Shown in pieces: positions 1-6,129 of a DNA stretch of 21,748 nucleotides. Position 1 is the stretch's first letter. Each line of letters starts with the position of its first letter. The notes below the pieces were generated by a model. It saw only the letters and a program-made list of their open reading frames with translations, was not told the DNA's origin and did not search any database. Both the position numbers and the translations under genes were made by a program. This DNA is from Pseudobutyrivibrio sp. (GTDB lineage: Bacteria; Bacillota_A; Clostridia; Lachnospirales; Lachnospiraceae). Location of the stretch: assembly GCA_024691465.1 (NCBI GenBank), contig JAILNO010000017.1, forward strand, positions 1 through 21,748, given 5' to 3'.

Positions 1-219
1 CTTTAGTTTTACTATCCTAGTAAACTATATAGCACTGATTATTGCAAGGGTTACGTGAGGGGAATTTTCATAACCTAAAGAGTAAAAATTTATATTAAGG
101 AGTTGTCATCCTTTATACAATTGGAGGTTGACAATATAAAGCTGAAGAATATAAGAGGGATGATGTAATGGCAGACTAAGTACAATGCTGAAAGAGGAGT
201 ACTTAGATACTCGATTGTT
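1..219. other. Non-coding stretch, possibly decayed 5' part of bioD
   Basis: No intact reading frame, RNA gene or convincing promoter was found. Short purine-rich ribosome-site-like strings (aaggag near 100, ggagg near 123) occur without a following open frame. It may hold the eroded start of the bioD remnant. Confidence 0.4.
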
Positions 220-660
220 ACCTCGGGTCGCGCATTGAATGATAAAGAGGTTGATGAGGTTTGTGAAGGTGTGCGGCTTATGAAGATAAATTACAGGCTA
301 TACATAGCGCAAAAGAGGCGGGGATGAGTATCTGTAGTGGCGGTATTATTTGTCCCATTAGATATGATAATGAAAAAGTCCTTCTAAAGGATGTTGTTAA
401 AATGTTGGGATTATCAGTTTTGATTGTTGCGGACGCAGGTCTTGGAACCATAAATGATGTGGTGACTACAGTAAGTTATATTTTAACAGAGGGTATTGAG
501 ATTAAAGGAATCATATTGAATAAATACACGGGAGATTTCATGCAAAGGGATAATATTTATATGATTGAAGAGCTTATGGGAATAAAAGTACGAAGAAACT
601 TGGCATGAACGATTGTAAAAACAGAACATTTGTGCTAGATTACTTATGCGGTTTACCGCA
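220..660 (+). pseudogene. bioD: Decayed dethiobiotin synthase (bioD) remnant
   Basis: BioD closes the ureido ring of dethiobiotin in biotin synthesis. The middle reading frame (324-608) matches the central BioD region: a SGGIICPIRYD block, usually preceded by Glu-Gly and here by Ile-Cys, then VLIVADAGLGTINDVVTTV and a GIILNKY strand. Upstream, about 228-310, another frame reads EVDEVCEGVRLMK, fitting the helix before that block. After the stop at 606-608, a shifted frame at 608-660 reads like the BioD C-terminal end (VLDYLCGL). The N-terminal P-loop that binds ATP is not found intact in 1-220. At least two frameshifts and the lost P-loop make this a pseudogene. The left boundary is uncertain. 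The assignment rests on recalled family motifs, without an alignment. Confidence 0.7.
613..641 (+). promoter_or_regulatory. Predicted promoter of the toxin mRNA
   Basis: TTGTAA (613-618), 17-nt spacer, TAGATT (636-641) with an extended -10 TG at 633-634. Each hexamer matches 4 of 6 consensus bases. The start point would be near 648, exactly at a GCGG-TTTA-CCGC hairpin (648-659), so the mRNA would begin with a stem-loop. Confidence 0.5.
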
Positions 661-688
661 CTGAAAGTACCCATGACAGGGTGGTAGA

Positions 689-737
689 CTCCCGAGCCTA
701 TATGGTATCTGAGCAATTGGATACTAACGGAAGGGAG
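689..737 (+). promoter_or_regulatory. Leader structure masking the toxin ribosome site
   Basis: CTCCC (689-693) is complementary to GGGAG (733-737), which lies in the toxin's strong Shine-Dalgarno AAGGGAGGTG (731-740). Inside this pairing, GTATC (705-709) pairs with GATAC (720-724). The nested fold would hide the ribosome site in the full-length transcript, as known for several type I toxin mRNAs. Only five pairs cover the ribosome site, so the effect is an inference. Confidence 0.45.
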
Positions 738-746
738 GTGGCGCTA

Positions 747-866
747 GTGAGCGATTACGAAATCATAATGATAATGCTAGGTATCCTGGTATTGCCTTTC
801 ACGGCTTGTAGTTTTCTCCTCGCGTTGCTAAACTTTCTCGACAAGAGAAATAGTAAGCGCAAATAA
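747..866 (+). CDS. Small holin-like type I toxin (TxpA/BsrG-like, Hol_Tox family)
   Basis: A 39-residue protein from a GTG start, 6 nt after the strong ribosome site AAGGGAGGTG. It begins MSDYEIIMIMLG, runs as one hydrophobic helix (about residues 5-30) and ends in a charged LDKRNSKRK tail. The Y-E-x-x-M-x-M start, single membrane helix and Lys/Arg end are typical of the putative holin-like toxins of Firmicutes, the family of Bacillus subtilis TxpA and BsrG, which act on the membrane when their antisense RNA is lost. The same frame stays open upstream to 681, but those codons lack a ribosome site and include the leader, so the GTG is preferred. A convergent antisense promoter and paired terminators lie just downstream. 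Toxicity is inferred. Confidence 0.8.
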   Translation: MSDYEIIMIMLGILVLPFTACSFLLALLNFLDKRNSKRK

Positions 867-870
867 AAAT

Positions 871-898
871 GCCTCTCCTGTCTGCCAACGGGAGAGGC
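871..898 (-). terminator. Terminator of the antitoxin RNA
   Basis: GCCTCTCC (871-878) and GGAGAGGC (891-898) pair perfectly, and two further pairs are possible. Read on the minus strand the hairpin is followed by a T-rich run (positions 870-861), giving an intrinsic terminator. On the plus strand the following bases are not a T-run. Confidence 0.7.
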
Positions 899-938
899 TG
901 TTGTTCTCATTGAGAACATAACTAGTTATTTTCTCAGG

Positions 939-968
939 AGCATCCACTTTGGAATGGGTGCTTTCTTT
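939..968 (+). terminator. Terminator of the toxin mRNA
   Basis: AGCATCCA (939-946) and TGGGTGCT (955-962) form an 8-pair stem with one G-U pair, followed by TTCTTT (963-968) on the plus strand. It lies about 75 nt past the toxin stop codon, so the mRNA overlaps the antisense RNA along nearly all of its length. Confidence 0.7.
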
Positions 969-974
969 ATATAT

Positions 975-1003
975 AATATAACATCAAATCCTCTTTTATT
1001 CAA
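975..1003 (-). promoter_or_regulatory. Predicted promoter of the antitoxin RNA
   Basis: On the minus strand: TTGAAT (998-1003), a 17-nt spacer, and TATATT (975-980) preceded by an extended -10 TG. It is a better match than the toxin promoter, as expected if antitoxin RNA is in excess. It lies between the end of the anti-sigma-like gene and the toxin terminator and points into the toxin gene. Confidence 0.65.
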
Positions 1004-1026
1004 TGCTACATTATCCTAACGAATCA

Positions 1027-1830
1027 TTATTTCGCTCTTACTATTTCTTCAGCCATATCTAGCATTTCTTCAGCTGAAATATCATTATCAAAGGTTCCTA
1101 GGTCATAGATAACATTATCCATTTCAAATATTACGTTTGAAACATAGCTTGTTTCACGTTCATCTGAACCATAACTGATAAAGTAATGGTCATCTGTTGC
1201 TTCGCGTTCACGTTCTTCTTCAGTAGGTTCAGAGCCTTCTTCGACAGGTAAAAATAAATATTCATCTACGCTGTAATAAATATCTACGCCATCAACTGTA
1301 CGAGTTTCTAATGCTCTAGTTGCATCAACAGATTCTCTAGTTATATGTTCCTCTGAAATAACAGGGCTAGTTGAAATGTAAATATATGGTGAACCATCCC
1401 TCTCATATTGAAGATATATTTCTTTGTACTCATGCAAGGTGTGACTATCTTCATCTTCAATTCGACTTGATTCTGTTTCCATGTATGAAAAAGAATATCC
1501 ATTAGTGAAATTCTCTATAGCAACAATATCTAGACTAGTTTTCTCCTCAAGCTTTTCTAAATCATCAAAATTTGTTGTTTTAGAATATAAATCATTATGG
1601 CTTATTATACTAGCAGCCTTACCAGCAGCAAATGCAGTACCACCAACAAGTACTAAGCAAGCAGCTGTTACAGTTGCTATTTTCTTTATATTAAATAGTG
1701 ATTTCATATGGCCTCCATTCTTTTCACCAATTGCATTATTAATCTGATGTATCAAATGTTCTTTTTCAATTGTTGAAAACTGGAGTTCATCCATGGACTT
1801 TTTATAATCTTTAATTATTTCATTATTCAT
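1027..1830 (-). CDS. Membrane-anchored anti-sigma-like protein
   Basis: A 267-residue protein made from the gene behind an ECF sigma factor and overlapping it by 8 nt, the usual layout for a sigma/anti-sigma pair. The start at 1830 is chosen because AGGTG lies 8 nt before it; the frame is open 10 codons further up but lacks a ribosome site. The first 50 residues are charged and cytoplasmic, one membrane helix follows (about 51-70, IATVTAACLVLVGGTAFAAG), and the rest is an acidic, Glu- and Tyr-rich outer domain. The end (VIYDLGTF..ISAEEMLDMAEEIV) resembles the DUF4367-type domain seen on such proteins. It may sense an envelope signal and hold the sigma factor. No zinc-binding anti-sigma motif is seen, and the signal is unknown. 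Confidence 0.7.
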   Translation of the reverse strand: MNNEIIKDYKKSMDELQFSTIEKEHLIHQINNAIGEKNGGHMKSLFNIKKIATVTAACLVLVGGTAFAAGKAASIISHNDLYSKTTNFDDLEKLEEKTSLDIVAIENFTNGYSFSYMETESSRIEDEDSHTLHEYKEIYLQYERDGSPYIYISTSPVISEEHITRESVDATRALETRTVDGVDIYYSVDEYLFLPVEEGSEPTEEEREREATDDHYFISYGSDERETSYVSNVIFEMDNVIYDLGTFDNDISAEEMLDMAEEIVRAK

Positions 1831-2326
1831 AAAGTTCACCTGCCTTAATACTAATTGCATTATCCCGAGTCAAAGATTTCTTTAGCTCTTGCCGTCCTCT
1901 AGAAAGATATTTGGAGACAGCAGAGATTGGCTTACCCATAACTGCTGAAATCTCTTTGACTGAATAACCTTCGTAGTAATGAAGGTATATGCTTATTCTA
2001 TAATTGAGAGGTAGTTTCTTTATTTCATCCAATAGTTCAGAAGTAGGCATCGCAGGAGCTTCTTTCTCAGCAACCGCATCTAAACCTACAGTTCTTTTGA
2101 AAAATGCACTTCTTCTTAAATCGTGGCATGCATTAATAGTGGTTCTTATAATCCATGATTTTTCATGTTCCTTTGTCTCGAAAGCTATGCCATTTGTAAT
2201 AAATTTCAACAAAACTGTTTGGCAAATATCTTCCGCATCAAAGGTATGCTGCAAATAGTTGTAGCTGATTCGAAGAATCATATCTGAATAAGTTTCCACA
2301 ATTCGCCTTACTTCTTTTTCATCCAT
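1823..2326 (-). CDS. ECF RNA polymerase sigma factor
   Basis: A 167-residue sigma-70 family protein of the extracytoplasmic-function class, directing RNA polymerase to a small regulon. Region 2 lies at about residues 10-60 (YSDMILRISYNYLQ, then DAEDICQTVLLKF, the helix that recognises the -10 element). Region 4 lies at about 105-155, with a helix-turn-helix around YEGYSVKEISAVMGKPISAV that reads the -35 element. Regions 1.1 and 3 are absent, as expected for this class. GGGAG about 10 nt before the ATG supports the start. Its stop codon lies inside the start of the anti-sigma-like gene, so the two are probably translationally coupled. The target genes are not identifiable here. Confidence 0.88.
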   Translation of the reverse strand: MDEKEVRRIVETYSDMILRISYNYLQHTFDAEDICQTVLLKFITNGIAFETKEHEKSWIIRTTINACHDLRRSAFFKRTVGLDAVAEKEAPAMPTSELLDEIKKLPLNYRISIYLHYYEGYSVKEISAVMGKPISAVSKYLSRGRQELKKSLTRDNAISIKAGELYE

Positions 2327-2370
2327 GTGATATTGCTCCCTTTTTCATATTCTAGAAGGCCTTCTACTTA

Positions 2371-2399
2371 TAATACGATTTAAAGTTGAAAAAGTGGAC
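2371..2399 (-). promoter_or_regulatory. Possible ECF-type autoregulated promoter
   Basis: On the minus strand GTCCACTTTTTC (2388-2399) is followed about 16 nt later by CGTATTA (2371-2377). A CGTA-type -10 element is common in ECF promoters, and these sigma factors often drive their own operon. No standard sigma-A promoter is obvious here. The call is tentative. Confidence 0.35.
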
Positions 2400-2420
2400 A
2401 GTAGTTTTTTAATTTTTAAA

Positions 2421-2567
2421 AATTCGCTTGAAAATGATTTTTTAACAATTGAAAAAGCGTTTGTAAACAACAAACCCCTAACCATTTATATAATCACTGA
2501 ATTTGGAAGAGCACAGTTTAAAGAATATGTAGAGCTATTAGAATCATTATTTCTATCAGCATTTTAA
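2421..2567 (+). pseudogene. Remnant of a winged-helix transcriptional regulator (HTH_34/MarR-like C-terminus)
   Basis: One open frame without a start reads FLTIEKAFVNNKPL, then TIYIITEFGRAQFKEYVELL, and stops at 2565-2567. It fits the wing and last helix of small winged-helix regulators of the HTH_34 type, where the wing reads like 'VEIEKSFVGKKPRTTY' and is followed by 'LTEKGREAFEEYVEAL'. The N-terminal half with the recognition helix is missing or scrambled. The preceding frame (2376-2420) may carry further eroded pieces but overlaps the likely sigma promoter. The fragment ends just before the tail of the convergent ProX-like gene. The call rests on recalled motifs. Confidence 0.55.
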
Positions 2568-2589
2568 GATAAGGAATGCGATTCGAGTC

Positions 2590-3135
2590 TCAGTCTTCTC
2601 CTTTTAAATTAACAATTGTGTAGTCATGATTTGTTGATGGAATAAAAGTTTCAATGATATCTTTTGTTAGTATCTTTAGGCTTGAAGTATTGATGCAAGG
2701 GTGGCAGCCAATATACTCGTCCTTTAAAATATCTTCGTCTAATAGGAGTTTAACTGCATTCTCTTTATCGTTAATCAATCCCATGATGCTTAAAGAGCCT
2801 GGGGTGATATCTAGATACTTAACCATATCATCTGCGTCAGCAAATGATAGTCTTGCAGAGTTAATCTGAGAGGAGAGTTCCTTTGTTTTGAATTTCTTGT
2901 CTCCTGGCATTAGCAGTAAATAGAATGCAGTTTTCTGTCGATTGCATAGCATTAGATTCTTGCACATCTCTAACCCTAGGGCTTCATCTGCAGCATTACA
3001 TGCTTCCATGGTTTCGGCAGCCTCGTGATCTACTCGCTCATATTCGATGCCGAGCTTATCTAGATAATCGTATGTACGAATTTCTTTTTCTAGTCTATCA
3101 TTTGTATTTTCTGGTCGTCCTTTATATATTTGCAT
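2590..3135 (-). CDS. ProX-type prolyl-tRNA editing deacylase (YbaK/EbsC superfamily)
   Basis: A 181-residue free-standing editing protein that probably hydrolyses mischarged Ala-tRNA(Pro), or a related mischarged tRNA, in the cytoplasm. Recognisable features are TYDYLDKLGIEYERVDHEA near the start, the helix-strand core with KNLMLCNRQKTAFYLLLMPGDKKF (about 65-88, split here by function), and GYIGCHPC-like YIGCHPCINTSS (about 143-154), where family members carry conserved Gly and His residues. The start at 3135 is preferred to one four codons upstream because GAGGTG lies 5 nt before it and would overlap the earlier codons. Length fits the ProX/PrdX subgroup (about 160-180 residues). It is transcribed alone, convergent to nothing intact. 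Substrate is inferred from family. Confidence 0.85.
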   Translation of the reverse strand: MQIYKGRPENTNDRLEKEIRTYDYLDKLGIEYERVDHEAAETMEACNAADEALGLEMCKNLMLCNRQKTAFYLLLMPGDKKFKTKELSSQINSARLSFADADDMVKYLDITPGSLSIMGLINDKENAVKLLLDEDILKDEYIGCHPCINTSSLKILTKDIIETFIPSTNHDYTIVNLKGED

Positions 3136-3346
3136 ATTGCACCTCATAAAATTAATTATTCTAGATATTTACATATCTATCTCATTGATGTCTGAATCAT
3201 TTTATATTTTACCAAAAAAATAAATGTTAGCGTCCTTTTTTATGATGCAGAAGAAATTGAGAATGAAGTTGGAATAGGTGCTTATTTTTCCTATCAGTGA
3301 TATAGTGGAAGTGAAATAGTAAAACTATTGATGGAGTAGGAGAGAG
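3136..3346. other. Divergent intergenic region
   Basis: It separates the divergent ProX-like and CDF-like genes, so it should hold both promoters. No strong match was found. TGATATAGT near 3297-3305 could be an extended -10 element for the CDF-like gene. A short stop-bounded frame ending ENEVGIGAYFSYQ (to 3300) is too short to call. Confidence 0.4.
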
Positions 3347-4225
3347 TTGTTGAAAAATAAAAATTTCAAGGAACAAAAGAAGATTGCTTTGCTTCTAGTA
3401 CTTTGGCGCATACCGGAGTTTGTTACATCATTTATTGCAGCTTCCACTAGTCAGCTGATGGTTGTATGGCTAGAGTTTATTGAATGCGCCAGCATACTCA
3501 TTCCGGGTTTGCTTCTTATTATTTTATCTAGTCGGCTGGAGCATAATCTCAAATTTAAGTTCAATTATGGTACAGGAAGAATAGAGGCAATTACAGCACT
3601 TTGCTGTGAGGTGTTGGATATTGTTGGATTGTTTTGCGTAGTATTCTTTTCTGTTAAGCGAATATTAAAGCCGCAAGTGGAGCATTCTTATCTTAATTTT
3701 GCTTTAGTTGTCAGTGTCATTGGTGTTGTTATAGATGCTGTAATTTTAATTAAGCAAAAGAAGTTATTGGAAGGTGTTAGCAATAGGATGTTTCATACTG
3801 CTTATATTAGCGCAGTGAAAGAATTCGGGTTTGATTTTCTATCTATAATTACATTGATTATGGTAATAGTATTTGGCCATAACAGATGGATTCAGCTTTT
3901 CCCTCCAGTGGTGTCGATATTGATTGCAATTCCATTTGCGCTTATTGTTATCGAGCATATGAAGGAATCTATCAGTGAGTTGATTGATAGAACATTAGAT
4001 GAGGAAAATCAATTAAAAATCCTAAAGGTTCTTGGTGAATTTTATGATTCCTATGAGGAGTTATACGATATTAAAAGCAGAATCTATGGGGAAAATAAGA
4101 TTATAGATTTAGCAATTGGATTTCGTGATGATTATACATTTGCAGAAATTAAGCAATTAAAAGAGAAAATAGAAAAGCGAATTGTGGAAGAAATAGACAA
4201 CTGTACTGTAAATATTATTCTGTAA
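3347..4225 (+). CDS. Cation diffusion facilitator (CDF)-like membrane transporter
   Basis: A 292-residue membrane protein with about six hydrophobic segments (roughly 13-32, 37-60, 84-105, 116-135, 160-178, 184-203) and a cytoplasmic C-terminal domain (about 210-292). The loop motif FNYGTGRIEAITAL (72-85) is typical of CDF efflux proteins, and the tail (IKSRIYGENKIIDLAIGF, then FAEIKQLKEKIEKRI) fits the CDF ferredoxin-like domain. The usual Zn/Cd/Fe site is Asp/His-x3-Asp in helices 2 and 5. Here helix 2 reads WLEFIECAS (41-49) and helix 5 reads KEFGFDF (158-164), so Glu and Cys stand where Asp and His are expected. The start codon is TTG; a second TTG follows at once, and TAGGAG sits upstream. 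The substrate cannot be named. Confidence 0.75.
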   Translation: MLKNKNFKEQKKIALLLVLWRIPEFVTSFIAASTSQLMVVWLEFIECASILIPGLLLIILSSRLEHNLKFKFNYGTGRIEAITALCCEVLDIVGLFCVVFFSVKRILKPQVEHSYLNFALVVSVIGVVIDAVILIKQKKLLEGVSNRMFHTAYISAVKEFGFDFLSIITLIMVIVFGHNRWIQLFPPVVSILIAIPFALIVIEHMKESISELIDRTLDEENQLKILKVLGEFYDSYEELYDIKSRIYGENKIIDLAIGFRDDYTFAEIKQLKEKIEKRIVEEIDNCTVNIIL

Positions 4226-4236
4226 CTTGACGTTAA

Positions 4237-4266
4237 AAAGAGGTCATCCATTTGGATGACCTCTTT
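4237..4266. terminator. Bidirectional terminator between convergent genes
   Basis: A perfect 13-pair stem, AAAGAGGTCATCC (4237-4249) and GGATGACCTCTTT (4254-4266), with loop ATTT. It lies between the ends of the CDF-like gene and desulfoferrodoxin and carries A/T tracts on both sides, so it can serve both strands. Confidence 0.85.
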
Positions 4267-4283
4267 AAATTACATGATGAATT

Positions 4284-4655
4284 TTATTCTGCTTTCCATA
4301 AGCCGTGGAGGTTGCAATACGCATATACGGCTACAAGTGAGTCGTCTGAAGTTAACTCAAATTTTGCACATGGTTTCTCACCAGGGTGTAATGCTTTGCG
4401 TTGAGAACCTTTAGCTGTTTCAATGGCAATCCATTCGATGAAATGCTCTGGTGCCATTGGGTGCTCAACAGAACCAACCTGTACAGTAACGGTATTGCCG
4501 TCAACAGTAAAAGTAGGAACGTGCTTTTCAGCTGCACCGTCGGAAGTTCCTGGAATAAGTTCTTTCATAGGTTTGCCGCAGCATGTCATTGGTGCGCCAG
4601 ATTCTGCAATCATTTCTACGAAATTACCACATGATTCACAAATGTAAAATTTCAT
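4284..4655 (-). CDS. dfx: Desulfoferrodoxin (superoxide reductase)
   Basis: A 123-residue cytoplasmic protein that reduces superoxide to peroxide without making oxygen, a defence typical of anaerobes. The N-terminal desulforedoxin domain has the four-cysteine iron site C6-x2-C9 and C25-C26. The superoxide reductase domain carries E43-K44-H45, H65, H71, C114 and H117, giving the His4-Cys iron centre and the catalytic Glu-Lys pair. All ligands are present, so this is the two-iron form and should be active. GGAGGG lies 8 nt before the ATG. It is a single-gene unit sharing a bidirectional terminator with the CDF-like gene. A rubredoxin partner is not in the window. Confidence 0.95.
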   Translation of the reverse strand: MKFYICESCGNFVEMIAESGAPMTCCGKPMKELIPGTSDGAAEKHVPTFTVDGNTVTVQVGSVEHPMAPEHFIEWIAIETAKGSQRKALHPGEKPCAKFELTSDDSLVAVYAYCNLHGLWKAE

Positions 4656-4672
4656 AAAAAACCCTCCTATTA

Positions 4673-4685
4673 AATAATAGTTATT
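4673..4685 (-). promoter_or_regulatory. Possible PerR/Fur-like operator upstream of dfx
   Basis: AATAA-TAG-TTATT is an A/T-only inverted repeat just upstream of the dfx ribosome site. PerR boxes are A/T-rich 7-1-7 palindromes, and dfx is often peroxide- or iron-controlled. In AT-rich DNA such repeats arise by chance, so this is weak. Confidence 0.25.
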
Positions 4686-4715
4686 AGCTCCTTTGTTTTA
4701 TTTTACCATATAAAA

Positions 4716-4744
4716 AAATCTTCACCATAAAATGATGAAGATTT
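4716..4744 (-). terminator. Terminator of the small membrane protein gene
   Basis: AAATCTTCACCA (4716-4727) pairs with TGATGAAGATTT (4733-4744) with one mismatch. On the minus strand the stem runs into a seven-T tract (4718-4712). It follows the gene ending at 4771 and separates it from dfx. Confidence 0.75.
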
Positions 4745-4770
4745 AAAACCAAAAAAGTATACAAAAAAAT

Positions 4771-5016
4771 TTAGTTCAAAGTAGTTAAATAGTCCTGAAC
4801 TGCGTCAGTTGTGATTTCATAATAGTCGTAGGTTGCATTAGCCTCAGCTGCGGCTTCAGCTTTATTATAGATAGAATAACCAATCCAACTAACAATAAAT
4901 AAAGCAATAACACATACACATGCAATGCTTAAAGTTTCTTCTATTTTCTTCTTTCTAACAAGTGATTTACGGTGTGTCTTATCGTATTTTTTCTGATCTA
5001 CTTTCTGTTGACTCAT
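4771..5016 (-). CDS. Small single-pass membrane protein of unknown function
   Basis: An 81-residue protein with a very basic cytoplasmic start (about 1-26, many Lys and Arg), one membrane helix (about 29-50, SIACVCVIALFIVSWIGYSI) and a short, Ala/Tyr/Asp-rich outer tail ending VQDYLTTLN. The arrangement implies N-in topology. AGGAGAAG lies just before the ATG, and a terminator follows the stop, so it is a single-gene unit. I do not recognise a named family. Similar lysine-rich single-pass proteins are common in Lachnospiraceae, but that is from memory and gives no function. Confidence 0.7.
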   Translation of the reverse strand: MSQQKVDQKKYDKTHRKSLVRKKKIEETLSIACVCVIALFIVSWIGYSIYNKAEAAAEANATYDYYEITTDAVQDYLTTLN

Positions 5017-5157
5017 TTCTTCTCCTAATACTAGACCTATATATTTCCGAAGGAGAGGCCTAGATATAAATAACTACAAAATATAGTAACTCACTTATGA
5101 CTGTTTTTCAAGGAAAACCAAGGTCAATATTATTCTCTAAAATATGGAAAAAAACTA

Positions 5158-5185
5158 TTCAAACCCCAATATGTTGTGGTAGAAT
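5158..5185 (+). promoter_or_regulatory. Predicted promoter of the thyA-deoD run
   Basis: TTCAAA (5158-5163), 16-nt spacer, TAGAAT (5180-5185). It lies 56 nt before the thyA start codon, in the only sizeable gap upstream of the run. The -10 matches 5 of 6 bases and the -35 matches 4 of 6. Confidence 0.5.
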
Positions 5186-5241
5186 TTAAAGCAAGTGTAG
5201 ACTAGATGAAGTCTATGTAGTTTTGCCTAAGGAGTTAAGGG

Positions 5242-6093
5242 ATGAGTAAAGCTGATGTGATATTCAAACAGATGTGCCAGGATATTTTGGATAATGGCAC
5301 AGATACAAGTGACGAAGAAGTACGCCCAATCTGGCAGGATACTGGCGAAAAAGCCTATACCATTAAACAGTTTGGCGTAGTTAATAAATATGATTTGCGT
5401 GAGGAGTTTCCAGCGCTCACTCTTAGAAAGACTGCTCTTAAGTCTGCTATGGATGAAATCCTATGGATTTATCAGCGCAAGTCAAACAATATTAAGGATT
5501 TAAAGCCTCATATCTGGGACGAGTGGGCTGATGAAAACGGCTCTATCGGAACAGCATATGGATATGTTGTGGGAGAAAAGTTTGAGTTTCAAGGTGAGAT
5601 GATTGACCAGATGGATTATGTCCTCAAGCAGTTAAAGGAAACACCATACTCACGCCGCATCATGACAAATCTATACCAGTTCCATGATTTGGCTACAGGA
5701 CATCTTGATCCATGCTGCTACTCAGCTACATATAATGTTACAAAGGATAAGGAGTCTGGAAAGCTGGTGCTTAACATGGTTTTGAATCAGCGTTCACAAG
5801 ACATCCTCGCTGCTAATAACTGGAATGTTTGCCAGTATGCAATACTTCTTATGATGGTTGCTCAGGTAAATGATATGATTCCAGGTCAGCTTGTACATGT
5901 AATTGCTGATGCACATATTTACGATAGACACGTTGATGCAATCAAAGAGCTACTTAGCCGTCCAGAGCTTCCAGCTCCAAGGGTTCGCCTCAACCCAGAT
6001 GTGAAGAATTTCTACGACTTCACCACAGATGACCTTATCGTAGAAGGCTACGAGGCAGGAGAGCAGATACGTAATATACCTATAGCCGTTTAA
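5242..6093 (+). CDS. thyA: Thymidylate synthase
   Basis: A 283-residue enzyme that methylates dUMP to dTMP with 5,10-methylenetetrahydrofolate and releases dihydrofolate. Visible motifs are the phosphate-binding YSRR (136-139), the catalytic cysteine in LDPCCYSATYNV (Cys158), RSQDILAANNWN (184-195, with the dUMP-binding Asn195) and DAHIYDRH (223-230). The cysteine loop differs from the usual LPPCH, having Asp before Pro and Cys where His is expected, so this is a divergent subgroup. AAGGAG before the ATG supports the start. The enzyme's by-product dihydrofolate is recycled by the folA product encoded next. Between them lies a structured RNA element. Confidence 0.96.
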   Translation: MSKADVIFKQMCQDILDNGTDTSDEEVRPIWQDTGEKAYTIKQFGVVNKYDLREEFPALTLRKTALKSAMDEILWIYQRKSNNIKDLKPHIWDEWADENGSIGTAYGYVVGEKFEFQGEMIDQMDYVLKQLKETPYSRRIMTNLYQFHDLATGHLDPCCYSATYNVTKDKESGKLVLNMVLNQRSQDILAANNWNVCQYAILLMMVAQVNDMIPGQLVHVIADAHIYDRHVDAIKELLSRPELPAPRVRLNPDVKNFYDFTTDDLIVEGYEAGEQIRNIPIAV

Positions 6094-6129
6094 ATCGTAA
6101 GGCACCTGAATATTCGTATATGGTAAATA

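Larger units (their letters stand above)
862..968 (-). ncRNA. Predicted antisense antitoxin RNA (RatA-like)
   Basis: A minus-strand RNA of about 105 nt, predicted to start near 968 from the promoter at 975-1003. It ends at the hairpin 871-898, which on the minus strand is followed by ATTTTTATTT. It is complementary to the whole 3' untranslated part of the toxin mRNA and to its last codon. Both RNAs share the palindromes 903-917 and 918-929, which could act as kissing loops. The layout matches txpA/RatA of B. subtilis, where the two genes converge and overlap at their 3' ends. The RNA is predicted from sequence only. Confidence 0.65.

Noticed and set aside
681..746. N-terminal extension of the toxin frame
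   Set aside because: It lies over the leader and ribosome site, and toxin homologues start at the Ser/Asp-Tyr-Glu motif.
3136..3147. Longer start for the ProX-like protein, four codons upstream
   Set aside because: Those codons contain the GAGGTG ribosome site for the ATG at 3135 and have none of their own.
3192..3300. Short stop-bounded frame ending ENEVGIGAYFSYQ upstream of the CDF-like gene
   Set aside because: About 35 codons, no start with a ribosome site and no family recognised; chance cannot be excluded.
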